Shown here piece after piece: positions 43,584 through 51,977 of a stretch of DNA of 64,000 bases. The translations under genes were made by a program, and so were the position numbers. The notes under the pieces were generated by a model. It searched no databases and was not told the DNA's origin. It worked only from the letters and a program-made list of their open reading frames with translations. Source of the DNA: Gemmobacter fulvus (GTDB taxonomy: Bacteria > Pseudomonadota > Alphaproteobacteria > Rhodobacterales > Rhodobacteraceae); NCBI RefSeq assembly GCF_018798885.1, contig NZ_CP076364.1:1-64000 (forward strand), read 5' to 3'. Positions within the stretch are counted from its first letter, which is position 1, and every line of letters begins with the position of its first letter.

Positions 43584-43942
43584 GTCCTGACCCTTCTGTA
43601 TCTGCGCTCTGCTATACTGGCCCCGTCACCGGCCCCGGCCAGGGTCAGTGACGGGGTGGTGCGCGACGTCTGACCCTTGTGGCCTGACCTCGCTTCTTAG
43701 CCTGTCGGCACCGCCTCTCTTCATCGTCTCGAACAGTTGATTGCGGCCTTGCAGGACCGCGCACCAGAAGGAAGAGAGCATGGACAACCTATCACATGGC
43801 CGCGTTATCGGCATAGATGTCAGCCGCGATTGGCTTGACGTTCATTGCCTCCCAGATGGGCATCGCGTCAGAGTGCCCAACGCCCCGGCGGGTCATGCTG
43901 CCGCAGCGGATCTTGCCAGAGACCGAGACGCCGTCGTCTGCT
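43584..43942 (+). repeat. Right copy of 359-bp direct repeat
   Basis: This copy is the same as 34848-35206 apart from three differences seen by eye. Here the IS110-type transposase frame continues another 78 bases before being interrupted. The two copies flank the whole catabolic cassette in direct orientation. Confidence 0.9.
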
Positions 43943-44020
43943 TTGAATCTACTGGCGGTCAGGAATGGCAACTCTGGGCGGTTCTTGAGGCAGAAGGTAT
44001 AGCCGCCCGCCAAGTGCCAC
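43780..44020 (+). pseudogene. IS110-family transposase 5' part, interrupted
   Basis: The ATG at 43780 starts the same transposase as the left repeat and goes further: 'VVCFESTGGQEWQLWAVLEA' (the second acidic motif) and 'GIAARQVPP'. It is then cut by the IS1111-type element at 44021. The expected continuation is not found on the other side of that element, where IS3 sequence lies instead. Confidence 0.8.
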
Positions 44021-44301
44021 CGTGTGTGGATGCCCCCGGTTTTGCAAGCTGATTGTTCGACGTTTCGTCTGGGCTTCAATCGGTCGTGTGTCAGGCCTCT
44101 CAATGTGGCCTTTGTGACGCCACGGGCCGGTATGCTGTTCGGAAGGCAAGGCCCACATCGGTTCAGAGAGCTGTAGCGCTCGAGCTCCGGGACTGGGTTT
44201 CCCACCTTGAACTTTGAAGTCCGTGTCGCTTACTCCGTCTGTCGATCACCTTGCCCAGGCCTTGCGGCCCATAACGTCATCCCGCGTTTTGCTGCTTGGG
44301 A
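44021..44301 (-). ncRNA. Candidate bridge RNA region of IS1111-type element
   Basis: The 280-bp right end has no gene. In IS1111-type members of the IS110 family the right end encodes the bridge RNA that pairs with target and donor DNA. Aligned to the other copy, the guide-like place reads CTCTGAACCG, close to the left flank GCGTGAACTG. RNA boundaries are unknown. Confidence 0.45.
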
Positions 44302-45315
44302 TCACGCCATTCGATAGTCCTCCCCTTTCGTCATCATCGCCCAAACCATTCGTGCCATCTTGTTAGCCAATGCGACGGCGGCAACCATGCGCGGCTTGCG
44401 GGCAACGAGGTTGGCCAGCCATCGGTCGGGACTGCTGCCGCGGCGCACAACCCAGCGGATTACGCTCATGGCCCCGACGATCAACAGCTTGCGGATGTCG
44501 CATTGCCCCATCTTGCTGACCGCACCTAGGCGGGTCTTGCCGCCGGTTGAGTGTTGTCGCGGGACTAGACCCAGCCACGCGGCAAAGTTCCGGCCATTGT
44601 CAAAGGCCTCAAGATCCGGAGCAAAAGCCGCGATGGCGCCGGCGGTCACTGGGCCAATGCCCGGCACGGTGCACAGTCGCCGCAACTCGCAATCGGTCTT
44701 TGTCGCAGCCTCAAGGTCGCAGGCCAAGCGCGTGATGATGTCGGTCAGCTGGTCGATCTGCTGCAAATAGATCTGTCCCATCTCCCGAACCGGCGCAGGC
44801 AGATCGACATCCGATCCCTTCAAGGCAGTTTGCAAAAGCTTCAGATGGATCGGCCCTTTCGGAGCCACCAGGCCGAACTCTGCCAGATGCCCTCGTAGCG
44901 CGTTGATCAACTGCGTCCGCTGCCGCACAAAACACTGATGCGTTCGAAAAGCTACGGCACGCCCTTGCTTCTCGGCGCTCTTAACGGCGACGAAGCTCAT
45001 GCTGGGCCGTGAGGCCGCTTCGGCGATGGCTGCCGCGTCAGCAAAATCATTCTTCTGGCGCTTCACAAAGGGCTTCACATAATTTGCCGGGATCAGCCGC
45101 ACGTCATGACCGTGCGCCATGGCCACACGGCCCCAGTGATGCGACGTGGCGCAAGCCTCCATAGCGACAACACACGGTACCTGATCCGCAAGCAACTGCA
45201 CCAGCCGCCCACGCGATATCGCCCGGTTGAAGACAACGACGCCATCCGACCTGACGCCGCAAACCTGAAAACTGTTCTTGGCAAGGTCGATCGCCAGTAT
45301 GCTAATCTCAGACAT
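44302..45315 (-). CDS. IS1111-type transposase (DEDD recombinase)
   Basis: The ATG at 45315 gives 337 residues: N-terminal RuvC-like DEDD domain ('MSEISILAIDLAKNSFQVCG', 'VVAMEACATSHHWGRVA', 'KRQKNDFADAAAIAEAA') and C-terminal Tnp_20 domain with 'CTVPGIGPVTAGAIAAFAP' and 'RNFAAWLGLVPRQHSTGGK', which carries the Ser of the active site. It appears intact. It is related to, but clearly diverged from, the copy at 53505. Confidence 0.93.
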   Translation of the reverse strand: MSEISILAIDLAKNSFQVCGVRSDGVVVFNRAISRGRLVQLLADQVPCVVAMEACATSHHWGRVAMAHGHDVRLIPANYVKPFVKRQKNDFADAAAIAEAASRPSMSFVAVKSAEKQGRAVAFRTHQCFVRQRTQLINALRGHLAEFGLVAPKGPIHLKLLQTALKGSDVDLPAPVREMGQIYLQQIDQLTDIITRLACDLEAATKTDCELRRLCTVPGIGPVTAGAIAAFAPDLEAFDNGRNFAAWLGLVPRQHSTGGKTRLGAVSKMGQCDIRKLLIVGAMSVIRWVVRRGSSPDRWLANLVARKPRMVAAVALANKMARMVWAMMTKGEDYRMA

Positions 45316-45392
45316 GGATGCCTCCCTCATCTTGGTTCCAACAAAACCACTTTGGCACATTCGATGCTGTCGGGTGGGGGCATCCACCGCAT

Positions 45393-45464
45393 CAGTTCAC
45401 GCCGAGTTCGAACGGCAGCAGAAGATGAGACGCGAAGGCGTCTAAGAAACTCGGGGCTATTCAA
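45393..45464 (+). pseudogene. IS3-family OrfB 3' tail and terminus
   Basis: The codons read 'AEFERQQKMRREGV' and stop, the normal OrfB ending, followed by the element's terminus AAACTCGGGGCTATTCA. A second tail of the same kind lies at 49511-49627 on the other strand. Confidence 0.75.
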
Positions 45465-45566
45465 TGCAATGGGGCGGAACTTTGACGAACGAGCCGTACT
45501 CGGGCTGATCCCCCCGCAAAGTCGTTGATTTACTGTCGACGCTGCGAGCGAGGCCTAAAAGAGGAA

Positions 45567-45592
45567 CCGGGCAGATCATCAAATCTGCCCGG
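45567..45592 (-). terminator. Intrinsic terminator of the secreted-protein gene
   Basis: CCGGGCAGAT and ATCTGCCCGG form a perfect 10-bp stem with a six-base loop. On the minus strand a pyrimidine-rich TTCCTCTTTT follows. It lies 57 bp beyond the stop at 45649. Confidence 0.7.
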
Positions 45593-45648
45593 ATTCGAAT
45601 ATTTCAATGATGATTCTATCAAAAGACCGCTGAACGCGTAGCCGGTCT

Positions 45649-46041
45649 CTAGTTAACTGTGACCGTGATACATCCTGACAGCTTGTCGCCCTTGACCTTG
45701 GGGTCATTCGAGGTGTTGGTCGTGCAGAACTTGTCCTTGCCCTTGAAGCCAGGACTGGGCGTATAAATCAGGCCCTGACCCTTGGCGATCGTCAATTTTC
45801 CATTCTTTGGCCCGTGGGTCAGCTTGACCTCGGTTGCAGGAATGCGCGTATTCGTCGCCTCGAAGATAAAGCCCGGAAAGCTGATCTCGCAGGTCTTGTC
45901 AGCCACCGTCATCTCGAAACTGCCATTACCCTGACCACGTCCCCAGCCACGACCATTGCTGCCGGTGCATTCCGCATAGGCTGCCGATCCGAGTGCAACA
46001 AGGGCGCCGAAGATGGTGCAAAAGGTGATTGATTTATGCAT
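45649..46041 (-). CDS. Secreted hypothetical protein (130 aa)
   Basis: The signal peptide 'ITFCTIFGALVALGSAAYA' is followed by a Gly/Arg-rich segment and a beta-rich domain, 'PATEVKLTHGPKNGKLTIA' and 'LIYTPSPGFKGKDKFC', which resembles one Ig/cadherin-like repeat (G-x-L-x-Y-T-P-x-x-G-F-x-G-x-D). Three cysteines in the mature part may form disulphides. The role is unknown; a surface or periplasmic binding protein is likely. It has its own terminator. Confidence 0.8.
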   Translation of the reverse strand: MHKSITFCTIFGALVALGSAAYAECTGSNGRGWGRGQGNGSFEMTVADKTCEISFPGFIFEATNTRIPATEVKLTHGPKNGKLTIAKGQGLIYTPSPGFKGKDKFCTTNTSNDPKVKGDKLSGCITVTVN

Positions 46042-46121
46042 CTACTCTCTCCATTACAACTTCTTATCCAATGCCTAGCTGGCCATGCGGCACAGAAAGA
46101 CGCACTCAGTATTGTCGATCT

Positions 46122-46760
46122 TCATAATGCTGCATAGACATAAAGACACTGACAAGGCTCAGTTTGAGATGCGCTAAGGCAGGCATGACCCATCGTGCCG
46201 TCAAAAAACAAACTGTCACCGACATCTAGCGTGATAGGCGTGTAGCCTTCCGAATGGAACGCAAGCCGACCGGATAGGACAAAAAGCATGTCCTCGCTCT
46301 CATGCCTGTTCATCGGGCCGAAGGCCGCGAGGTCGGCCTCGATAAAATCGACGACCGCCGCCTGAAAGTGACGACCCTGCAATTGACTGGCCAGCGCGTA
46401 GAAACGGTGATTGGGATAGTCGAGGGCCACACCCGACATCCTACGTTCGACGTGCAGACGCCCAACAAGCGGGTGCCGCTCAGGCTGAACCAAAGCTGCA
46501 AGTTCGATCTGCAAGCCACGAGCCAGTTTCAAAAGCAGCTCAAATGTAGGTGAAAGCTGTCCCTTTTCGATTTTCGACAGGGTTGATCGGGCAAAGCCTG
46601 CCTTGGCCGCAAGGTCAACCTGACTCATGCCCTGCGCTTGGCGCAGGGTACGAATTCGCTCGGCCAATCCTGCATGAGCATCTTCATCCCGAGGACGCGA
46701 TTTGCTGTGTTCTATAGTCAAGTCGTTCTCATTGACTGCATTGTGTTCGTATAATAGCAT
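46122..46760 (-). CDS. XRE-cupin transcriptional regulator
   Basis: This 212-residue protein has an N-terminal Cro/C1 helix-turn-helix ('GMSQVDLAAKAGFARSTLSK') and a C-terminal cupin ('MNRHESEDMLFVLSGRLAFH', 'ITLDVGDSLFFDGTMGHAC') that would bind a small ligand. It is divergent from the aminotransferase operon with only 30 bp between starts, and its first codons overlap the promoter, so it probably represses both itself and that operon. Confidence 0.9.
   Translation of the reverse strand: MLLYEHNAVNENDLTIEHSKSRPRDEDAHAGLAERIRTLRQAQGMSQVDLAAKAGFARSTLSKIEKGQLSPTFELLLKLARGLQIELAALVQPERHPLVGRLHVERRMSGVALDYPNHRFYALASQLQGRHFQAAVVDFIEADLAAFGPMNRHESEDMLFVLSGRLAFHSEGYTPITLDVGDSLFFDGTMGHACLSASQTEPCQCLYVYAAL
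46750..46755 (+). promoter_or_regulatory. Probable -10 box of the aminotransferase operon
   Basis: TATAAT lies 35 bp before the aminotransferase start. A GTGTTC motif is repeated upstream (near 46707 and 46743), a possible pair of regulator sites. No good -35 hexamer sits at 17 bp, as expected for an activator- or repressor-controlled promoter. Confidence 0.4.
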
Positions 46761-46790
46761 TCATCTGACTCATGATCAAAGGCTAATCCG

Positions 46791-48113
46791 ATGACGGGAC
46801 TGAAATCGCAACAATTGTTCGAACGCGGTCGCAAGGTGCTGATCGAGGGTGTTTCCTCAGCCTCGCGAGGTCCTTCTACGTTTGGCGGCGCCCCGCGGTA
46901 CATGAGCCATGGGCAGGGCGCACGTCTGTATGATGTAGACGGCAATTCCTACATCGACTGGATGATGGCGTTCGGGGCCTTGCCCCTGGGCCATGCCCAT
47001 CCCGCTGTCGTCGAGACCGTCGCGCGTGAAGTTGCGGGGGGTACTCATTTCGCCACGGCCCTACAGGTTGAAGTCGAAGTGGCCGAAATGCTCGTTGACC
47101 TTCTACCACATGTGGAGAAGGTCCGCTTTGCCAACACAGGGACCGAAGCCGCAATGGCTGCCATCCGGCTCGCACGCGGTCATACTGGGAGACGCAAGAT
47201 CATCAAGTTTGAGGGGCATTACCATGGCTGGTGGGATGCCGTTCTATTGAACACCAATCCCCTACCGCCAACGATGTTTGGTCATCCCAATGACCCGATT
47301 CGCATTCCTGACAGTTCGGGCATTCCCGAAGAAGCGTGGCGCGACACCATTGTTGTCCGCTGGAACGATGTCGAGGCATTAGAACGTGCCATGGCCATCC
47401 ATGGACGTGAGGCGGCTTGCCTCGTGACCGAAGGTATCATGTCGAATATGGGGGTCATTCCACCAAAGCCTGGCTATCTCCTGCGAATGCAGGACCTGTG
47501 TCGCGAGTACGGCGCCCTGTTCTATCTTGATGAAACTGTAACAGGGTTTCGTGTCGCTGCTGGCGGCTGCGCTGAACTCTACGGTCTGGACCCTGATATC
47601 GTGACTTATGGCAAAGCACTTGGCGGTGGCCTGCCCATGGCAATGATCGGTGGGCGAAACGAGGTTATGTCTGGCCTCGAATGGGGCAAGGTGCTGCATT
47701 ACGGCACCCATAACGCGGGTCGTCTCGCGTTAAGCGTGACCAAAGTTATGCTGCAAACCCTCCTGGCAAACGATCGCGCCGGTTTTTCCGTTCTACGTGA
47801 CCGCGGGCTGAAGATGGCCGAAGCGTTTCGTACGGTTGCGCGCGCTTCGAACCGGCATGGGGTGATCTGTCAGGGTGTGAACTCAATGTTCCAGATCTTC
47901 TTTACGGATCGTGAGGTTATCAGCGATTTTCGTGAATTCTGCACCCATGTAGACCGCTTGAAATTCCGCGATTTTACCCTGCGGCTGATGGACAAGGGGA
48001 TCTACATGAATCCTTCGGCCACGCTGCATTCCCTGTCTTCGCTCGCACATAGCGACGCCGATATCGCAGCCACGGCTAAAGCCATGGCCGAAGTTCTGGA
48101 CGAAATGCCATGA
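46791..48113 (+). CDS. Class III aminotransferase, glutamate-1-semialdehyde-mutase-like
   Basis: This 440-residue PLP enzyme resembles HemL: 'GGAPRYMSHGQGARLYDVDG', 'VRFANTGTEAAMAAIRLARG', 'KFEGHYHGWWDAVL', 'LFYLDETVTGFRVAAGG' and the PLP-lysine segment 'VTYGKALGGGLPMAMIGGR'. True HemL is a core haem gene; this one is paired with a dehydrogenase and an XRE-cupin regulator, so it more likely transaminates an amino acid or amine in a catabolic route. Its stop overlaps the next gene by ATGA. Confidence 0.88.
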   Translation: MTGLKSQQLFERGRKVLIEGVSSASRGPSTFGGAPRYMSHGQGARLYDVDGNSYIDWMMAFGALPLGHAHPAVVETVAREVAGGTHFATALQVEVEVAEMLVDLLPHVEKVRFANTGTEAAMAAIRLARGHTGRRKIIKFEGHYHGWWDAVLLNTNPLPPTMFGHPNDPIRIPDSSGIPEEAWRDTIVVRWNDVEALERAMAIHGREAACLVTEGIMSNMGVIPPKPGYLLRMQDLCREYGALFYLDETVTGFRVAAGGCAELYGLDPDIVTYGKALGGGLPMAMIGGRNEVMSGLEWGKVLHYGTHNAGRLALSVTKVMLQTLLANDRAGFSVLRDRGLKMAEAFRTVARASNRHGVICQGVNSMFQIFFTDREVISDFREFCTHVDRLKFRDFTLRLMDKGIYMNPSATLHSLSSLAHSDADIAATAKAMAEVLDEMP

Positions 48114-48889
48114 TATTGCGCGTCGGATTTTTGGGCACGGGATCCTTGGCAAGCTTTCTGGTTCGCTGTTTGTCTCGGGAACCGGATGTCAGGATCATGA
48201 TTTCCCCTCGCAACGCTGCGCGTGCGGCGCAGCTTGCCTGCGACTATGGCGCCGAAGTTGGCGCCGACAATCAAGATGTCATCGAGCGCAGCGACCTCTT
48301 GATGGTGTGTCTACCTGCCGACGCAGGAGCCGAGGTCCTTGCGAAGCTGCAGTTTCGCACTGGACAGGTAGTGATTTCAGCGATGGCAGGCGTTTCCCAT
48401 GAGTTGGTCACTGCAGCAGTTTCGCCCGCCTGCGCACATCTGGCGATGATGCCCGGTCATGCCAATGCGCTTGGCCTTGGCCCGGTTGTTCTCTATCCCA
48501 GCGACGTACAAAGCCATGCGTTATTGCAGCGCTTTGGTCCGGTGATCTCTGTCAAAGACGAGGCTACCTTCACGACAGCGGCCACCTTCGGCGCAGTGTC
48601 GGGTGCCAGTTTTGCATGGATGGTCACGATGATCCGGTGGTTTGAAAATCATGGGTTAGCTTCCGACTACGCACGAAAGTTGGTAGCAGCCACTTTGCAG
48701 GGGAATGCCGGGGTGCTCCTTGCTGAGGACACTCCACTGGATGACATTCTGGCAGGTGTCGCCACACCCGGTGGCATCACCGAACTGATGGTTGACAGTT
48801 TAGAAAAACATGATGCCCTGAACAGTTGGGTGTACGGTATGACTGATGTTCTGCACAGACTGAAAGCGCCAGCAGCGCCAAGCGATTGA
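48110..48889 (+). CDS. Pyrroline-5-carboxylate-reductase-like NAD(P) enzyme
   Basis: This 259-residue protein has a Rossmann start 'VGFLGTGSLASFLVRCLSRE', then 'RSDLLMVCLPADAGAEVL', 'VISAMAGVSHELV', and a helical C-terminal dimer domain with 'VATPGGITELMVDSLEKHDA', where ProC has the T-P-G-G-x-T motif. That keeps the ProC active-site loop. With the aminotransferase it could transaminate a diamino or omega-amino acid and then reduce the cyclised imine. Confidence 0.85.
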   Translation: MILRVGFLGTGSLASFLVRCLSREPDVRIMISPRNAARAAQLACDYGAEVGADNQDVIERSDLLMVCLPADAGAEVLAKLQFRTGQVVISAMAGVSHELVTAAVSPACAHLAMMPGHANALGLGPVVLYPSDVQSHALLQRFGPVISVKDEATFTTAATFGAVSGASFAWMVTMIRWFENHGLASDYARKLVAATLQGNAGVLLAEDTPLDDILAGVATPGGITELMVDSLEKHDALNSWVYGMTDVLHRLKAPAAPSD

Positions 48890-49179
48890 TCAGTGCGGAT
48901 GACAGCACCGGTGCCTCTCGCACCAAGCTGGGCGGGCTATGGCAACTGTGTTTCGATAATGGGACTGATCTCAGCCAAGGGACGCTGCGGACCTGTCTCC
49001 AAACCTGCTGCAGGCTTGCCCGAGACTCGACTGTCTGGCGCGCCCGAGGCGGTCAAAGGCGAATACCGTTGAACACAGAAGCCGACTAACATTTCAAAAG
49101 AGAAAACCGCAGTCCTGCAGCGCGTGCCCCAAACACAAAGCCGCTCGAGTAGGACGATCCCGTTACCTAAGTCTGAAGC

Positions 49180-49449
49180 CTAACTTCGGCGAAGCGACAA
49201 GCAGACACACTTTGCGATGCTAGCGGTTGCAAAGTCACTTTCTTTGGCGAGTTCGTCGATCTGCGAGGCAAAACGAAACCGCTCCTGAGGCGTTGCGCCG
49301 AACTCATCAATGACTCGAAGAATGATCCTTATCGCAGCCATTCGAGTGTACATCACCTCGCGTTCCAGGGCAATCATGCGATCACTGCCGGTCATAGTCG
49401 ATATTATCCCTTCTGTCTGAGGCCAACTATAAGCAGTGACTTGGGTCAC
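49180..49449 (-). CDS. Small hypothetical protein (up to 89 aa)
   Basis: The sequence 'MTGSDRMIALEREVMYTRMA' followed by 'IIDEF'-like helices and 'ERFRFASQIDELAKESDFA' looks like a compact helical domain. The second Met (codon 19, near 49395) may be the true start. I do not recognise the family. The 290 bp between the ProC-like gene and this one show no other gene. Confidence 0.45.
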   Translation of the reverse strand: MTQVTAYSWPQTEGIISTMTGSDRMIALEREVMYTRMAAIRIILRVIDEFGATPQERFRFASQIDELAKESDFATASIAKCVCLSLRRS

Positions 49450-49510
49450 GAGTGTTTTTCCATTAGGTGATTCTAGGATACATGTTTGACTTCAAACTAC
49501 AACCTCTGGT

Positions 49511-49627
49511 CGAATAGCCCCGAGTTTCTTAGACGCCTTCAAGTCTCATCATCATCTGCCGCCGTTCGAATTCAGCAGGCGATAGCATCTCAATCCTCGC
49601 ATGCTTGTGCCTCGGGTTGTAGATGAC
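49511..49627 (-). pseudogene. IS3-family OrfB 3' end and terminus (minus strand)
   Basis: The codons read 'VIYNPRHKHARIEMLSPAEF' then 'MRLEGV' and stop at 49529, followed by the terminus GAATAGCCCCGAGTTT also seen at 45464. It is cut at 49625 by another IS3 piece in the opposite direction. Confidence 0.75.
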
Positions 49628-49841
49628 AACGCTCTGACCGAGACGGTCAACGCATGTTCAAGGCTGAGGTCATCCACCGTCGTGGCCCTTGCGCAGTTTC
49701 GAGGCCCTAGAATACGCAACCTTGGAATGGGTGGACTGGTTCAACAAGCGCTGCCACCTCGAGCCGTTCGGAAACATCCCGCCAGCGGAAGCTGAGGCCA
49801 ATTTCTATTCAGCTCTGGAAACTGAACCCATGGCCGCATAG
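49625..49841 (+). pseudogene. IS3-family OrfB 3' part (plus strand), frameshifted
   Basis: The segment starts 'DNALTETVN' (the family's D-N-A-x-x-E-x-x-N with catalytic Glu) and continues through frameshifts as 'FKAEVIHRRGP', 'EYATLEWVDWFNKR', 'LEPFGNIPPAEAEANFYSAL' to a stop at 49839. It is a different IS3 subgroup from the tail on the minus strand. The 118 bp after it contain a terminus-like TCAGCCTCCGGCAAAACCCG. Confidence 0.75.
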
Positions 49842-49959
49842 CTAACGAAAATCAGCCTCCGGCAAAACCCGGCGCGTTTCAGGAGGATTACCGCTCGTCG
49901 GCTTGTTCAGAATGCAATCTGCCCTTGAAAAACACCGCCTCCAGGCCGAACTCGCAGCG

Positions 49960-50892
49960 TCAGAAAATGAAATCATTGCGACCTAGATCGTCTATGTTTA
50001 CTCCTTGGACGATAATTCTAGTTCCTGAGTCATCATCGATGATGGTGTTTCCGCCCTTCATGGTTAGGTGGTTGTTCATCAGATCGCGATAGCTCTTGAT
50101 TTCTAACACATCGGTTAAATCTATTTTCTCACGTAGGTTTGTGGATTCAAAATCTATGATCCGATCCGTACCGCAGTTGTCTTGAAAAACGAAGCTGTCA
50201 TGACCCGTGCCGCCCACCAGAGTGTCGCGCCCCTTACCCCCGATCAGTCGGTCATTACCAGCTGACCCTGTAAGTTGATCATTTCCGACTCCACCGACAA
50301 GAACATCATTTCCTCTGCCGCCGCTCAGTTGGTCGTTCCCACCGGCCCCTGAAATTCTGTCATTCCCTGCTCCACCAGAAAGATTATTTGCGTACTTATC
50401 GCCAGTAATTCTGTCATTTTGCGTAATACTTGGAACGCCAATACGAGAGAGAGGAATGTCCATATTCGGCCCATAGAAGCCCCAATCTAGGAGCTGTACT
50501 CTGTGGACCGATTTTATAAAATAATTCATGTCAGCCGCTGAATCTATATCAGGGATCGCATTTCCAGAAATTTGCGTCAGAAATGTCTTCCCCCCACCAA
50601 GTTCCACCGAAAGGATGTTGGATACGCCGCCACTCCACGAAAGCTGCTCTGTCTCTGCGTCCAAGTTGGCGATGGTGTAGAGGGGGATGTTGTCGCCGCC
50701 GATACGGAGAGTCTGCAGCTGACTTTCGAGGTAGATATACTCGTCGGGTTCGCCGTTCGTGTAGGTCCTTGTATATCTGATTGTTGAGTTTGACCCGCTT
50801 GCCACAATTCCCATGCTAGCATCAGCGACTTTGGATACGGATCCGTCGGGTCGAAACGTCGCGATATATCCCTCGTAGGTAAAAGTTGTCAT
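49960..50892 (-). CDS. RTX-repeat calcium-binding protein
   Basis: This 310-residue protein starts at the ATG at 50892 (GGAGAG upstream). The N-terminal 160 residues are beta-rich and unassigned. Residues about 170-250 hold RTX nonapeptides of G-G-x-G-x-D type ('GGAGNDRISGAGGNDQLSG', 'GGKGRDTLVGGTGHDSF'), which form a calcium beta-roll outside the cell. The end 'IIVQGVNIDDLGRNDFIF' resembles a type I secretion signal. No ABC exporter is adjacent. Base composition is more AT-rich than the neighbours, which suggests transfer. It is followed by IS remnants. Confidence 0.88.
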   Translation of the reverse strand: MTTFTYEGYIATFRPDGSVSKVADASMGIVASGSNSTIRYTRTYTNGEPDEYIYLESQLQTLRIGGDNIPLYTIANLDAETEQLSWSGGVSNILSVELGGGKTFLTQISGNAIPDIDSAADMNYFIKSVHRVQLLDWGFYGPNMDIPLSRIGVPSITQNDRITGDKYANNLSGGAGNDRISGAGGNDQLSGGRGNDVLVGGVGNDQLTGSAGNDRLIGGKGRDTLVGGTGHDSFVFQDNCGTDRIIDFESTNLREKIDLTDVLEIKSYRDLMNNHLTMKGGNTIIDDDSGTRIIVQGVNIDDLGRNDFIF

Positions 50893-51025
50893 GGTGGGCT
50901 CTCCAATTTCTGAGGCATCGTCAATCTGCGTAGATTTAGTAGAAAGCAGGCAACATCTGGAATGCAAGTCACTTTATAAGTTTTTTGCTTTAGGAAAAGT
51001 TTTTGTACGCAAATTCAGTGTGTTA

Positions 51026-51875
51026 GGCCGTGTTGACAAAAGGGATTCACGGGGCGCTCTGAACGTGATTCAAGCTGGTATCTGCGATGGAGACCAGCTT
51101 GGCACGAGACCTGATGTCGGACGATGAATGGGCGTTTCACGAACGCTTCATCCTGGCCGTCCGCGCACCGAACGGGCGCAAACCTATGAACCATCGTCTT
51201 GTTCTGGATGGGATTTCTGGATAGCGCGCACAGGTTCTCCGTGGCGTGACCTGCCGGAGGAGTTCGGCAAGTGGTCGTCTGTCTACCGCCAGTTCCGGCG
51301 CTGGACCCTGGCTGGGCTGTGGGAAGGGATACTGGAGGCCTTGAACGAGAGCGGGGTGGTTCCTGCGGCCTTGCAGATGATCGACAGCACCGTGGTCCGC
51401 GCCCATCATCAGGCAGCGGGCGCTAAAGGGGGACTCCGCGACAAGGTTTTGGCCGTTCGCGAGGTGGCTTCACGACCAAGATCCACCTCCGCGTCAATGG
51501 CGCAGGCCTGCCCATGAGGTCGGACATCACGCCGGGCCAGACATCGGACTATCTGGGCTTCAACCTCATCATGGACGACAACCTGCCCGAGCCGAGCGTC
51601 CTGCTGGCAGATCGCGGCTATGACTCTGACAAGCTTCGAGAAACCATGGAGGGACGCAACGTCGTGCCAGTGATCCCCATGCGCAAGTCCCGCAAGCTGC
51701 GCGTGGCCGTGGACCGCACCCTCTATCGGCTGCGCAACCTCGTCGAGCGCTGTTTCAACAAGCTGAAGAACGCCCGCCGCGTCGCCACCCGCTACGACAA
51801 AACCGCAGAGAGCTTCTTGGGCTTCATCGACATCACCTCGATCCGCCTCTGGCTCCGCCATTTGTCAACATGACC
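51026..51875 (+). mobile_element. IS5-family element (IS427-like) with TA target duplication, 850 bp
   Basis: Termini GGCCGTGTTGACAAA (left) and TTTGTCAACATGACC (right) are inverted repeats of 13 of 15 matching bases, each flanked by TA (51024-51025 and 51876-51877), the duplication expected for this group. It therefore inserted as a whole, between the RTX gene and the pyruvyl transferase. Confidence 0.85.
51114..51873 (+). pseudogene. IS5-family transposase with a frameshift
   Basis: The ATG at 51114 begins 'MSDDEWAFHERFILAVRAPN'. A one-base loss at about 51212 shifts the frame before 'WIARTGSPWRDLPEEFGKW'. A second shift at AAAGGGGGA near 51427 leads into 'RSRGGFTTKIHLRVNG', 'LLADRGYDSDKLRETM' and 'LVERCFNKLKNARRVATRYD', and may be the normal programmed one. 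The first frameshift probably kills the gene. Confidence 0.75.
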
Positions 51876-51977
51876 TAGGCTACTCGTTGCGTGCTATTGC
51901 ATCGAAACGGTCTGGCTTTCAAAGCATGGTATTCTTGTCTCATACGTCCGTTCTGCAACAGCGCCACCCATGGTGCG

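Larger units (their letters stand above)
44021..45392 (-). mobile_element. IS110-family, IS1111-type element (1372 bp)
   Basis: The boundaries are set by comparison with the element at 53425-54793: left end ATGCGGTGGATGCCCCC (read from 45392 inward) and right end GGGGGCATCCACACACG (at 44021). The subterminal GTGGA-CCCCC and GGGGG-ATCCAC are inverted repeats, a mark of the IS1111 group. The flanks do not rejoin: an IS110 fragment on one side, an IS3 tail on the other. Confidence 0.8.

Noticed and set aside
48886-49089. A 67-codon frame after the ProC-like gene
   Set aside because: It begins with TTG without a ribosome site, and its composition is not gene-like. It is probably spurious.
51026-51875. 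This IS5-family element as a second copy of the one at 33994-34857
   Set aside because: Their termini and transposase sequences differ clearly; they are different elements of the same broad group.
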